Assembly: GCF_032490495.1 (NCBI RefSeq)
Contig: NZ_JAVYJB010000003.1
Location: 350,787 to 414,786, forward strand
From: Pilosibacter fragilis
GTDB lineage: Bacteria > Bacillota > Clostridia > Lachnospirales > Lachnospiraceae
DNA length: 64,000 bases
Direction of reading: 5' to 3'
The translations under genes and the position numbers were made by a program. Every line of letters starts with the position of its first letter. Position 1 is the first letter of the stretch. Of this stretch, positions 1 through 8,936 are shown one piece after another. The notes under the pieces were generated by a model. It saw only the letters and a list, made by a program, of their open reading frames with translations. It had not been told where the DNA came from and did no database searches.

Positions 1-120
1 ACAAAAGTTGGCCACCGGACGCACAACAGGTCCCGGCCCGGAAATATCAGACAGATTTCTGCCGCAGCCGCAGGACGGACCCATAGCGGTATCCGGCAGA
101 TCGGAATTTCTGCAATTCAT
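1..120 (-). CDS. Partial small Cys-rich ORF, runs off left edge
   Basis: A reading frame starts with ATG at 120-118, ten bases after a GGAG site at 131-134, and stays open to the window edge. The visible 40 residues begin MNCRNSDLPDTAMGPSCGCG and are rich in Cys, Gly and Pro. I do not recognise the family. A possible sigma-K-like promoter lies upstream at 152-178, so a spore-coat role is conceivable, but this is inference. It lies downstream of spoIIQ on the same strand, beyond a terminator. It could also be a chance open frame. Confidence 0.35.
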   Translation of the reverse strand, partial: MNCRNSDLPDTAMGPSCGCGRNLSDISGPGPVVRPVANFC

Positions 121-151
121 ATGCGGATGTCTCCTTTATTTGTTCTGATAT

Positions 152-178
152 TAGAATATGCATCTTTGGCACGTTAGT
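152..178 (-). promoter_or_regulatory. Possible sigma-K-type promoter
   Basis: On the minus strand CATATTCTA (160-152) fits the sigma-K -10 pattern CATAnnnTA. An AC dinucleotide lies 16 bases upstream (178-177), as expected for the -35. The -35 falls inside a dispersed repeat, which lowers confidence. Confidence 0.25.
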
Positions 179-215
179 GCCTTTTATGCAACAGGGAATT
201 TCCTGTTATATAAAA
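161..215 (+). repeat. Dispersed repeat R, right half (copy 1)
   Basis: The stretch from catcttt through tgccttttatgcaacaggg to the aaaaag run closely matches 19166-19231. It contains a small hairpin AACAGG...CCTGTT. The left half present at 19 kb and 22.8 kb is missing here. Confidence 0.6.
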
Positions 216-246
216 AGCCTCCAGAGAGCTTCCCTGAAGGCTTTTT
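212..246 (-). terminator. Terminator after spoIIQ
   Basis: AAAAAGCCT at 212-220 pairs with AGGCTTTTT at 238-246 around a 17-nt loop. The stem is flanked by T runs on both strands, so it could act in both directions. It lies 37 bp past the spoIIQ stop. Confidence 0.75.
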
Positions 247-282
247 GGCTTAACTTTGCAAATTACGTGTAATCGTGATCTC

Positions 283-1146
283 TCACTCCAGAAAATCCAG
301 CGCATCCACCGGCACGCCGTCCTTCAGAAACTCGAAGAACACATTCGTGCCTTCCACCGCGTAGTATTTTGTCGGCTCGGCGACATAGCCCAGAAGATCC
401 CCCTGTCGTACATATTCATTTTCTACCACAGGGATCTCTTTCAACTGGCCGCAGACGGCAGTATAGCCGTTTCCCAAATCGAGATCAACATAATTACCGA
501 TCTCCTCGTTTGTCCCAACAGAGACCACTCTGGCGTCCGCCGGAGCCGATACCGGGGTGCTGACCTCGCTCTGGATCACATTGGCGGGATTGACTTTGTA
601 CTGGTCCAGGGTCGGGAAGTAGGTCGTGGTGTCCATGCAGTAGCCAAGAACGATATTTCCGGTCACAGGCCAGGAGAGCTTATCTGTGTCTGCGAAATCG
701 AGGACCAGGGATTCGCTGACAGCGGCACCGGCTTCCGCCATGGAATGATCGCCTGTCAGGGCGCTATCTGATGCATCAGCAAGACCGGTATCCATCGAAA
801 TTTCTCCGGCAAAATTGCCGGGATCAGCGCCAGTTCCGGCACCATTCTTATTGTCTGCCAGACCGACAGCCGTGCCGTCCCCAGCAAGTTCCCCATTCCC
901 GGCTTCATCTCCGGATGCCGCCAGTTCCCCCGCCAGTGTATCGCCTCCGGACTCCGCTCCTGCGTTGGAATCCCCTGCGATCACATGGTCCGGGTCTTCG
1001 ATCTCCAGATAGGGGCTCTCTCCGATATTTTCTCTCCCCTTCTGAATTCTCACAGCGCCTGCTGCCGCAACAATAGTCAGCAGGCCAAGTACGAGCATGA
1101 CAAGGACGAATTTGTCCTTGAAAAGCTGATTTCCTCTTTCTTTCAC
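283..1146 (-). CDS. spoIIQ: SpoIIQ-like M23-fold sporulation protein, catalytic His lost
   Basis: This 287-aa protein is probably the forespore membrane protein that pairs with SpoIIIAH across the engulfment space. The GTG start at 1146 is preceded by GAGGTGAT. The order is a short cytoplasmic tail, one membrane segment (about residues 12-32), a long acidic Gly/Ala/Asp-rich linker (about 40-150) and a C-terminal LytM/M23 domain (about 155-287). That domain contains no histidine at all, so the zinc-binding H...D and HxH motifs are gone. It therefore cannot be an active M23 peptidase. SpoIIQ is also degenerate in Bacillus subtilis, while C. difficile keeps metal binding. spoIID lies directly upstream, as in C. 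difficile. A possible sigma-F-type site (GTATA at 1192-1188, GGTAAGAATA at 1173-1164, 14-bp spacer) sits very close to the start. Confidence 0.8.
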   Translation of the reverse strand: MKERGNQLFKDKFVLVMLVLGLLTIVAAAGAVRIQKGRENIGESPYLEIEDPDHVIAGDSNAGAESGGDTLAGELAASGDEAGNGELAGDGTAVGLADNKNGAGTGADPGNFAGEISMDTGLADASDSALTGDHSMAEAGAAVSESLVLDFADTDKLSWPVTGNIVLGYCMDTTTYFPTLDQYKVNPANVIQSEVSTPVSAPADARVVSVGTNEEIGNYVDLDLGNGYTAVCGQLKEIPVVENEYVRQGDLLGYVAEPTKYYAVEGTNVFFEFLKDGVPVDALDFLE

Positions 1147-1511
1147 GTTTATCACCTCGGTTATATTCTTACCCACGGTGATGAAGTTATACACGAAATC
1201 ATACTTTTTTCCGGACGTATCCACCTTTTATCTTCTGTGAGCCACCTTATGCAGGATTAAATAAATACTCTCCAGCATTATTTAGGAAATTAACTATAAA
1301 TGAACAAATTTGAAAAACTGCACTATTAAGTCTATCACATGCAGACATATAGAATATTAAGCGGACCAATGTCCATGTTACATGCACAATAAGTTATAAT
1401 TTTTGTGCACTTTTCGGTATTTGCTCATTTATAGAAATTAATACATTTTGGTATCGATCAAACCGAAATACAAAGTTCTCGAATATAAGCGAAACCTGAA
1501 CTAAGCTTCTT
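1147..1511. other. AT-rich spacer between spoIID and spoIIQ
   Basis: No credible gene is seen here. The stretch is markedly more AT-rich than its neighbours and holds the spoIIQ ribosome-binding site and the possible forespore promoter near 1164-1192. No terminator was recognised after spoIID. Confidence 0.5.
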
Positions 1512-2456
1512 TTACTCCGCAATTTTCACGATCTCAATACCTCGAAAATAATATTTCAGCAGTTCCCGGAACCCGCTCCCCTGCTCTCTCTCCATCGCAT
1601 CCGCCCCAGCCTGGGAGAATCCGTATCCGCTGCCGATCCCCTTCGATGACACCCGGATCTTCCCGTCCGTGGACGAAAAGTGGAAACAGGATGACTGCAG
1701 CCCCAGAGAATCCCGGACCTCATCCCCAGTATAATCCATATCCCCGATCTGTACCCGCCTCACATACCCGGCCTCATCCCGCTCGATGATCTGGATCTTT
1801 CCGGCGATTCCGTCCGCTCCCGGGAGCGGACCGCCGATCCTTCCGATCTTATCCGCAAACTCTGCTTCTGTGAATGTACGGATGCTTAAGAATCCATCCA
1901 CTTCCAGATCCCCTGGGCTTTCCACACTGCAAAGATAGGGGTACGCCGTCAGTTCTCTCGTCTTTCCGTCGGCTGCCAGGCAGTAGAACGGCTCGATCAG
2001 CTCCCCGCCGCACTCTGCCACAAGACCTGTCGTCTCCCGCACCGCCAGGCGGACTTTTTCATAATACTCCTTAAAGTGTTCCTTCCCCCACTTCTTCTCC
2101 ATCTCCCGTATGCTCAGGCAGTCAATATCCAGTTCTTCCTCCATAAAACTCCTGTCAAACGTCCTCGAAATGCCTGAAAAAGTCCCTGCTGCACTTGAAT
2201 CGGCTCCATCCCCTGCATTTTCCAGCGAGATTCCCGGATCCGCGATCCGGTACACATACGTCCTCGCAAGTACCGCCTGTGCTTTCAGCGTCTCGATCCC
2301 ATACTCCGCCGGGATCTCCGCCGCCACAACTCCCACAAGGAACTCTTCCGCCGGAACTTCCTCTCCATCGTCCGTCCGGATCCTGCCTGTCCACGCTAAC
2401 GTCGTTACATAAGGGATCATGACCATCGCAAATAACATCATAAAAAAACGTTTCAT
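1512..2456 (-). CDS. spoIID: Stage II sporulation protein D, peptidoglycan lytic transglycosylase
   Basis: SpoIID is a mother-cell membrane enzyme of the engulfment machinery that cleaves glycan strands of septal peptidoglycan. The 314-aa product has an N-terminal membrane anchor (MKRFFMMLFAMVMIPYVTT), then the SpoIID/LytB domain. The hallmark VVAAEIPAEYGIETLKAQAV segment (about residues 44-63) contains the catalytic glutamate. The chosen ATG at 2456 puts the anchor at the N terminus; an ATG 21 bases further upstream has no good ribosome site. A sigma-E-like promoter lies upstream at 2509-2538. spoIIQ follows on the same strand, so engulfment functions are clustered. Confidence 0.92.
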   Translation of the reverse strand: MKRFFMMLFAMVMIPYVTTLAWTGRIRTDDGEEVPAEEFLVGVVAAEIPAEYGIETLKAQAVLARTYVYRIADPGISLENAGDGADSSAAGTFSGISRTFDRSFMEEELDIDCLSIREMEKKWGKEHFKEYYEKVRLAVRETTGLVAECGGELIEPFYCLAADGKTRELTAYPYLCSVESPGDLEVDGFLSIRTFTEAEFADKIGRIGGPLPGADGIAGKIQIIERDEAGYVRRVQIGDMDYTGDEVRDSLGLQSSCFHFSSTDGKIRVSSKGIGSGYGFSQAGADAMEREQGSGFRELLKYYFRGIEIVKIAE

Positions 2457-2508
2457 AAAAATACCCGCCCCATACACATCTGATATCCGGTTGATCCCCG
2501 GTATCTCT

Positions 2509-2538
2509 AGTGTATGAGACGGGCCTTATTTTTATGTT
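2509..2538 (-). promoter_or_regulatory. Sigma-E-like promoter of spoIID
   Basis: CATACACT (2516-2509) matches the sigma-E -10 consensus CATACAnT exactly. An AT-rich -35 (AACATAA, 2538-2532) lies 15 bases upstream. The expected start falls about 45 bases before the spoIID ATG. Confidence 0.5.
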
Positions 2539-2540
2539 AT

Positions 2541-2738
2541 GTACTATTCAGTACCTTCATAATTACAGTTACAGTTCAGCCATGCGCTGGTTTGAATGAG
2601 AAAGTGTATTGCAAGCTTGCTTGCATAAGCACTTTTTCATCCAAATCAGCATATGGTGGAACCACCAAGCTTCTTGTTTTCATGAATATGAAAACAAGAA
2701 GCTGTAATGGCTGAACTGTAACTAATTACAAGCAAAAA
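2541..2738 (+). mobile_element. M133 left-end remnant, split by M155
   Basis: Outside the inserted M155, bases 2541-2567 and 2731-2738 join to give gtactattcagtaccttca... followed by agcaaaaat. This matches the first 40 or so bases of the 133-bp element found whole at 50445. The right two thirds are absent. The remnant stops exactly where the glgP stop codon begins (2739). Confidence 0.65.
2568..2722. mobile_element. M155 miniature inverted-repeat element with 8-bp duplication
   Basis: The 16-bp ends GTTACAGTTCAGCCAT (2568-2583) and ATGGCTGAACTGTAAC (2707-2722) are perfect inverted repeats. TAATTACA is present on both sides (2560-2567 and 2723-2730), a perfect 8-bp target duplication. Inside are three hairpins: a palindrome TGCAAGCTTGCTTGCA (2610-2625), TGGTGG-AA-CCACCA (2654-2667) and a 16-bp stem with a GAAT loop (2668-2703). 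There is no room for a transposase, so it must be mobilised in trans. Confidence 0.85.
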
Positions 2739-5192
2739 TTACAGCTCTACCTTGATCTTCTCAAGATGCCAGATATCCCTTACATACTCTTCGATCGTAC
2801 GGTCAGAAGAGAACTTTCCTGCGGATGCGGTGTTGAGCATCGCGGTTCTTGCCCACCACTTCTCATCGCGGTATGCCTGGTCGATCTTCTTATGTGCTTC
2901 CGCATAGGAACGGAAGTCCTTTAAGATAAAGTAGGTATCTGCGCGGTCGCTGCTCTGGGTGTTGAGCAGGGAGTTGTAGATATCGCGGAACAGCTCCGGA
3001 TCCTGCGGAGAATAGTAGCCGTTGATGAGCTGCATCAGCACGCGGCGGATATCCTGATCATTGTTGAAGATATCCATCGGGTTGTAGCCGCCGTTGTTTT
3101 CAAGGTTGATGATCTCATCTGCGGACGCACCGAAGATGAACATATTCTCCTTGCCGACTTCCTCTGCCATTTCCACATTTGCTCCGTCCATGGTTCCGAT
3201 CGTCAGAGCGCCGTTCAACATGAACTTCATGTTTCCGGTCCCGGATGCTTCCTTACTTGCTGTGGAGATCTGCTCGCTGACATCCGCAGCGGAGAAGATC
3301 AGCTCTGCGTTGGATACACGGTAATCTTCAATGAATACGACCTTTAATTTGCCGCCGATGGACTTATCGTTGTTGATCACATCAGCCACATTGTTGATGA
3401 GCTTGATGGTCAGTTTTGCACGCTTGTATCCGGCTGCTGCTTTCGCACCGAAGATGAAGGTTCTCGGAACGATGTCCATATTCGGGTTATCTTTTAACTG
3501 GTTATAGAGATACATCACATGAAGGATGTTCATGAGCTGTCTCTTGTATTCATGAAGACGTTTTACCTGAACATCGAAGATGGATCGCGGATCGACATCG
3601 ATGCCGTTGTGCTCCTTGATGTACTTTGCAAGACGGATCTTGTTCTGGTACTTAATATTCATGAATTCCTGCTGGCACTTCTCATCATCCACATAAACAG
3701 AAAGCTTTTTAATATTGGAGAGATCTGTGATCCACTCATTTCCGATCTTATCGGTCACCCAATCTGCAAGCAGCGGGTTGCCGTGAAGCAGGAAACGTCT
3801 CTGGGTAATACCATTTGTTTTATTATTAAACTTCTCCGGCATCATCTCATAGAAGTCACGAAGCTCCTGTTTCTCAAGGATCTCTGTGTGAAGCTTCGCA
3901 ACACCGTTTACAGAGAAGCTGCCGACGATTGCAAGGTAAGCCATGCGGACCTGTCCGTCGTAAATGATCGCCATTCTGCGGATCTTCTCGTTGTCACCCG
4001 GATATCTCTGCTGGATCTGGGCTACAAAACGGCGGTTGATCTCCTCAACGATCTGGTAAACACGCGGAAGCAGACGGGAGAACAGCTCGATCGGCCATTT
4101 TTCAAGAGCTTCAGCCATGATGGTGTGGTTTGTGTAGGCACAGGTCTTTGTCGTGATCTCCCAGGCCTCATCCCACTCTAAGTTCTCCTCGTCAAGTAAG
4201 ATACGCATTAACTCAGCAACCGCAACGGTCGGATGTGTATCGTTTAACTGGAAGGATGCCTTCTCATAGAATTTATGGATATCGTCATGCTTTTCCTTGT
4301 ACTTTTTGATGGCACGCTGAACACTGGCAGAAATAAAGAAATACTGCTGTTTTAAGCGAAGCTCTTTTCCGGAATAATGGTTATCATTCGGGTAAAGGAC
4401 CTCAACGATGGTCTTCGCCAGATTCTCCTGCTCAACAGCTTTCTGGTAATCGCCCTTGTCGAACTCGCTTAAGTTGAAGGTATTCACCGGCTGTGCATCC
4501 CAGATTCTTAAAGAGTTTACAACATTGTTGCCGTATCCCATGATCGGAATATCATACGGAACCGCCATAACGGACTGGTAGCCCTTCTGTACGAAATGGT
4601 TTCTCTTTCCGTCCCATTCTGTCTCCACATAACCGCCGAATTTGACCTCCGTCGCATACTCTGCGCGGCGGATCTCAAACGGATAGCCGTCCTTCAACCA
4701 CTCATCCGGGACCTCGATCTGATATCCGTCACGGATCTGCTGTTTGAACATTCCATAACGATAACGGATGCCGCAGCCATATGCCGGATAGCCTAAAGAT
4801 GCAAGGGAATCCAAAAAGCATGCCGCAAGACGTCCAAGACCGCCGTTTCCGAGTGCCGGATCCCGTTCCTGATCCTCAATGGAATTCAGGTCAAAGCCCA
4901 GTTCAGAAAGTGCCTCCTCGATTTCCTTCTGCTCACAGAGGCTGATGATATTGTTGCCGAGGAAACGACCGGTTAAAAACTCCATGGACATGTAGTAAAC
5001 GATCTTCGCATCCTGCTTGTCGTACTCTTTATGAGTCGCGATCCAGCGGTCGATGATCATGTCCTTAACTGCAAGTGCGACAGCCTGGTAAACCATAGCC
5101 GGAGTCGCCTCGTCGATCGTTTTGCGGTAGATGCTCTTTACGTTAAACACAATGGTCTTCTTCAGTTCATCCTTGTTAATTGTCTGACTCAC
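2739..5192 (-). CDS. glgP: Glycogen/alpha-glucan phosphorylase
   Basis: This 817-aa GT35 enzyme releases glucose-1-phosphate from glycogen or maltodextrin in the cytoplasm. The family signature EASGTGNMKFMLNGALTIGT carries the lysine that binds pyridoxal phosphate. The N-terminal ERDPALGNGGLGRLAACFLDS block is also typical, and the length matches the family. The start is GTG at 5192, nine bases after AAAGGAGG. Its stop codon directly abuts an M133 remnant. It lies 182 bp downstream of ileS on the same strand, with no convincing minus-strand terminator between them. Confidence 0.97.
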   Translation of the reverse strand: MSQTINKDELKKTIVFNVKSIYRKTIDEATPAMVYQAVALAVKDMIIDRWIATHKEYDKQDAKIVYYMSMEFLTGRFLGNNIISLCEQKEIEEALSELGFDLNSIEDQERDPALGNGGLGRLAACFLDSLASLGYPAYGCGIRYRYGMFKQQIRDGYQIEVPDEWLKDGYPFEIRRAEYATEVKFGGYVETEWDGKRNHFVQKGYQSVMAVPYDIPIMGYGNNVVNSLRIWDAQPVNTFNLSEFDKGDYQKAVEQENLAKTIVEVLYPNDNHYSGKELRLKQQYFFISASVQRAIKKYKEKHDDIHKFYEKASFQLNDTHPTVAVAELMRILLDEENLEWDEAWEITTKTCAYTNHTIMAEALEKWPIELFSRLLPRVYQIVEEINRRFVAQIQQRYPGDNEKIRRMAIIYDGQVRMAYLAIVGSFSVNGVAKLHTEILEKQELRDFYEMMPEKFNNKTNGITQRRFLLHGNPLLADWVTDKIGNEWITDLSNIKKLSVYVDDEKCQQEFMNIKYQNKIRLAKYIKEHNGIDVDPRSIFDVQVKRLHEYKRQLMNILHVMYLYNQLKDNPNMDIVPRTFIFGAKAAAGYKRAKLTIKLINNVADVINNDKSIGGKLKVVFIEDYRVSNAELIFSAADVSEQISTASKEASGTGNMKFMLNGALTIGTMDGANVEMAEEVGKENMFIFGASADEIINLENNGGYNPMDIFNNDQDIRRVLMQLINGYYSPQDPELFRDIYNSLLNTQSSDRADTYFILKDFRSYAEAHKKIDQAYRDEKWWARTAMLNTASAGKFSSDRTIEEYVRDIWHLEKIKVEL

Positions 5193-5374
5193 CCCTAAAG
5201 TCCTCCTTTATACTCTCTTAATGGCCGGATCCCACGCCATGCCTCTTCAGGCCGCGTCTGTGATCCGGTCAATGTGAACCCCTTATTTACAGGAAGGTTC
5301 CGCATTGCGGGTCTGTCCATAAATATTGTTCATGAAATCCCCGCGCTGCGGAACTTTTTCCTGTTGTCATCCGT

Positions 5375-8300
5375 CTATTTTGTCACTTTCACTACGCCGA
5401 ATACAACATCCTCGCCGTTGATGTTCCATTCCTTCGTGTAGCCAGCCATCTCACCAAGCATAATGTTGTCAGCCATGACCTCGCTCTTTAACTCGTCCGC
5501 GTACTTCTTGATCAGATCTGCGATCTTCTCATTCTTGTCCGCGTAAACGTAGATGTGGTCCATAACCTCGAATCCAGCCTCTTTACGCATGGTCTGGATC
5601 TTGCTGACGATCTCGCGGTAGAAGCCTTCCTCGAGAAGCTCCGGTGTCAGTGTTGTGTCGAGAACAACGGTCACGGTATTGTCTGCCTCGGATACATAAC
5701 CTTCTGTCTGTGCCATGTCGATCAGGAGGTCATCCTTTGTGAGAACGACTTCATTTCCGTCAAAGTTGAAGGTCAGAGCGCCCTTCTCGTTCAACGTATC
5801 CATCGCTGCGTTTCCGTCTAACTCAGCCAGAGCTTTCTTGATATTTCCGAGCTGTTTTCCGTACTTCGGTCCTACCGTCTTAAGCTGCGGCTTGAAGGTG
5901 TAGGAGGTAAAGCTTCTCACGTCGTCTGTGAACTCTACGGACTTCACATTCAACTCGTCCTCGATGATTTCCTGGTAGAACTCCGGAAGCTTCTCCGGTG
6001 CCTTTACGAACATCTTTGCGATCGGCTGACGGTTCTTGATGTTTGCGGTATTTCTTGCCGCACGTCCCATCACAACGATCTTTAAGACTTCATCCATCTT
6101 TGCTTCCAGCTCGGCATCGATATGTGCCTCATCAACGGTCGGGAAGTCGCAGAGGTGGATGCTCTCCGGAGCCGTCTTATCGATGGATCTTACCAGGTTC
6201 TGGTAGATCTCCTCTGTCATGAACGGGATCATCGGAGCTGCTGCCTTGCTGATCGTCACAAGAGCTGTGTAAAGAGTCATGTAAGCGTTGATCTTATCCT
6301 GCTCCATGCCCTTTGCCCAGAAACGCTCACGGCTTCTTCTGACATACCAGTTGCTCATGTCATCCACAAACTCCTGGAGTGCTCTTGCTGCCTCCGGGAT
6401 GCGGTAGTTCGCAAGGTCATCATCCACTGCCTTAACAGTAGAATTTAACTTGGATAACAGCCATTTGTCCATGACCGGAAGCTTATCGTACTCCAGTGTG
6501 TACTTGGTCGCGTCAAAGTTATCAATATTCGCATAGAGAACGAAGAATGCATAGGTGTTCCAGAGAGTACCCATGAACTTTCTCTGTCCTTCCATAACAG
6601 CCTTTCCATGGAAGCGGTTCGGCAGCCACGGTGCGCTGTTGATGTAGAAGTACCAGCGGATCGCGTCGGCACCATATGTCTTCAGGGCGTCAAACGGATC
6701 GACAGCGTTTCCTTTGGACTTACTCATCTTCTGTCCGTTCTCATCCTGAACGTGGCCGAGAACGATAACGTTCTGGTACGGCGGCTCATTAAAGAGCAGC
6801 GTGGACTCAGCGAGCAGGGAGTAGAACCATCCTCTTGTCTGGTCAACAGCCTCGGAGATGAACTGTGCCGGGAACTGTTTGTGGAAAAGCTCCTGGTTCT
6901 CGAACGGATAGTGGTGCTGCGCGAACGGCATTGCGCCGGAGTCGAACCAGCAGTCGATAACCTCCGGTACACGGTGCATTTCTTTTCCGCAGTCCGGGCA
7001 GGTGATCACTACATCGTCGATAAACGGACGGTGAAGTTCAACCTCTCCCTTGTCTCCATCCATCTCCTTGCTGTATTTCTTAACAACATCCTGATAATTC
7101 GGGCTCATCTTCTTTAATTCTTCACGGCTGCCGATGCAGTGCATCTTTCCGCACTCACACTGCCATACCGGAAGAGGTGTGCCCCAGTAACGGTTTCTGG
7201 AGATTCCCCAGTCCTGAACATTCTCCAGCCAGTCACCGAAGCGTCCCTTACCGATGGATTCCGGGATCCAGTTGATCTTATTGTTGTTGCGGATCAGATC
7301 ATCCTTCACCGCTGTCATCTTGATGAACCAGGACTCTCTCGCATAGTAGATAAGCGGTGTGTCACAGCGCCAGCAGAACGGGTAGCTGTGCTCGAAGGCC
7401 GGTGCCTCGAATAACAGGCCTTTTTCCTTTAAGTCTTTTAAGACCATCGGATCCGCTTTCTTCACGAATACGCCTGCGTACGGAGTCTCCTTTGTCATGT
7501 CGCCCTTTGCGTCTACAAGCTGTACAAACGGGAGATCATAACGGCGGCCTACCTGGGCATCGTCCTCACCAAAGGCCGGTGCAATGTGTACCACGCCGGT
7601 ACCGTCTGTCAGGGTTACATAATCCGCGCATGTCACGAAGTATGCTTTCTTGTGCTGTTTCTCGCAGATCTCAACTGCGCAGTCAAATAACGGCTCGTAT
7701 TCCTTGTACTCAAGATCCTTACCGGTGCAGGTCTCAAGAACTTCATATGCCGGAGTTCCATTTTCCTTATCCGCAAGCTTTCCGAGAACGGCATCAAGCA
7801 GGGCTTCTGCCATATAGTAGGTATAGCCGTCTGCAGCCTTTACCTTTGCGTAGGTCTCCTTCGGATTTACGCAGAGAGCCACGTTGCTCGGAAGTGTCCA
7901 CGGTGTTGTGGTCCATGCAAGGAAGTATGCGTCCTCGCCTTTTACTTTGAAGCGGGCGATGGCAGATTTCTCTTTTACATCCTTATATCCCTGGGCAACC
8001 TCATGGCTGGAAAGCGGTGTGCCGCAGCGCGGGCAGTACGGAACGATCTTAAAGCCCTTATATAAAAGTCCCTTATCCCAGATCTGTTTTAATGCCCACC
8101 ATTCGGATTCGATATAGTCATCATGGTAGGTAACATACGGATTATCCATATCAGCCCAGAAACCAACGGTGCTGGAGAAATTCTCCCACATTCCTTTGTA
8201 TTTCCAGACGCTCTCTTTACATTTCTCAATGAACGGCTCAACACCGTACTGCTCGATCTGCTCTTTTCCGTCGAGACCAAGAAGCTTCTCGACCTCAAGC

Positions 8301-8578
8301 TCTACCGGAAGTCCGTGGGTATCCCATCCAGCCTTACGCGGAACCATATAGCCCTTCATGGTGCGGTATCTCGGGATCATATCCTTGATAACACGGGTAA
8401 GTACGTGTCCGATATGCGGCTTGCCGTTTGCGGTAGGCGGTCCGTCATAAAATACGTATGGGGTTCCTTTTCTGCGGCTGTCAATACTCTTTTCAAAGAT
8501 CTTTTCGTCTTTCCAGAATTTCTCAACCTGTTTTTCCCTGTCCACAAAGTTCAGGTCTGTTGATACTTTCTCGTACAT
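5375..8578 (-). CDS. ileS: Isoleucyl-tRNA synthetase
   Basis: This 1067-aa class I synthetase charges tRNA-Ile. It shows the HIGH motif in PPTANGKPHIGHVLTR (about residues 46-61), the editing-domain region WTTTPWTLPSN, and KMSKS in NGQKMSKSKGN (about 625). Length and sequence style (SAPWLPNRFHGKAVMEGQRK) look like the eukaryote-like IleS2 group, which is often naturally insensitive to mupirocin; that placement is inference. The ATG at 8578 follows GGAGGAAATGTGTC. Expression is controlled by the T-box leader at 8666-8910. Confidence 0.97.
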   Translation of the reverse strand: MYEKVSTDLNFVDREKQVEKFWKDEKIFEKSIDSRRKGTPYVFYDGPPTANGKPHIGHVLTRVIKDMIPRYRTMKGYMVPRKAGWDTHGLPVELEVEKLLGLDGKEQIEQYGVEPFIEKCKESVWKYKGMWENFSSTVGFWADMDNPYVTYHDDYIESEWWALKQIWDKGLLYKGFKIVPYCPRCGTPLSSHEVAQGYKDVKEKSAIARFKVKGEDAYFLAWTTTPWTLPSNVALCVNPKETYAKVKAADGYTYYMAEALLDAVLGKLADKENGTPAYEVLETCTGKDLEYKEYEPLFDCAVEICEKQHKKAYFVTCADYVTLTDGTGVVHIAPAFGEDDAQVGRRYDLPFVQLVDAKGDMTKETPYAGVFVKKADPMVLKDLKEKGLLFEAPAFEHSYPFCWRCDTPLIYYARESWFIKMTAVKDDLIRNNNKINWIPESIGKGRFGDWLENVQDWGISRNRYWGTPLPVWQCECGKMHCIGSREELKKMSPNYQDVVKKYSKEMDGDKGEVELHRPFIDDVVITCPDCGKEMHRVPEVIDCWFDSGAMPFAQHHYPFENQELFHKQFPAQFISEAVDQTRGWFYSLLAESTLLFNEPPYQNVIVLGHVQDENGQKMSKSKGNAVDPFDALKTYGADAIRWYFYINSAPWLPNRFHGKAVMEGQRKFMGTLWNTYAFFVLYANIDNFDATKYTLEYDKLPVMDKWLLSKLNSTVKAVDDDLANYRIPEAARALQEFVDDMSNWYVRRSRERFWAKGMEQDKINAYMTLYTALVTISKAAAPMIPFMTEEIYQNLVRSIDKTAPESIHLCDFPTVDEAHIDAELEAKMDEVLKIVVMGRAARNTANIKNRQPIAKMFVKAPEKLPEFYQEIIEDELNVKSVEFTDDVRSFTSYTFKPQLKTVGPKYGKQLGNIKKALAELDGNAAMDTLNEKGALTFNFDGNEVVLTKDDLLIDMAQTEGYVSEADNTVTVVLDTTLTPELLEEGFYREIVSKIQTMRKEAGFEVMDHIYVYADKNEKIADLIKKYADELKSEVMADNIMLGEMAGYTKEWNINGEDVVFGVVKVTK

Positions 8579-8665
8579 GACACATTTCCTCCAATCAATG
8601 TTTTGCGCATAACTTTCTCGTTGTTATGCTCTTCGTGTTTTGTGTGTCGTATGCTGAATCAGTAA

Positions 8666-8910
8666 TAAAAAAGCCCCGTTCTCAATGAGAACAGGGCGAA
8701 AATAACGCTTTTAACCACCTATTGCTGCATACTGACATATGAGTTCCCTTTAACGGCGGAATCACCGGGTACACTTACTTTCCAAAAGCAGTACCGCTTT
8801 CAGGGTTCAGCTTCCAGCTCGGGAGTGATCTTCCTTTCACGAAAAAGCACCGGGCTTCCATCGTCCCCGGCTCGCTTTGGCTTTCTGCTTGTGAACCTAC
8901 TGTCTCCGTC
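8666..8910 (-). promoter_or_regulatory. T-box riboswitch, Ile specifier, ahead of ileS
   Basis: On the minus strand a leader of about 240 nt carries stem I features (AGTA near 8900, GC-rich distal stem) and a specifier loop with GAAGATCACT, where ATC (8829-8827) is an isoleucine codon. The T-box segment AGGTGGTTAAAAGCG (8720-8706) offers UGGU for pairing with an ACCA tRNA end. A terminator stem GCCCTGTTCTC/GAGAACGGGGC (8697-8673) followed by six T ends it. Uncharged tRNA-Ile should allow read-through into ileS. Confidence 0.88.
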
Positions 8911-8936
8911 ATGGCTTTTTTCTATGGATTGTCTGA

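Noticed and set aside
5284..5358. Hairpin between ileS and glgP as a terminator
   Set aside because: GGTTCCGC/GCGGAAC pairs, but the T run is on the plus strand, where no gene ends; it does not fit termination of the minus-strand ileS transcript.
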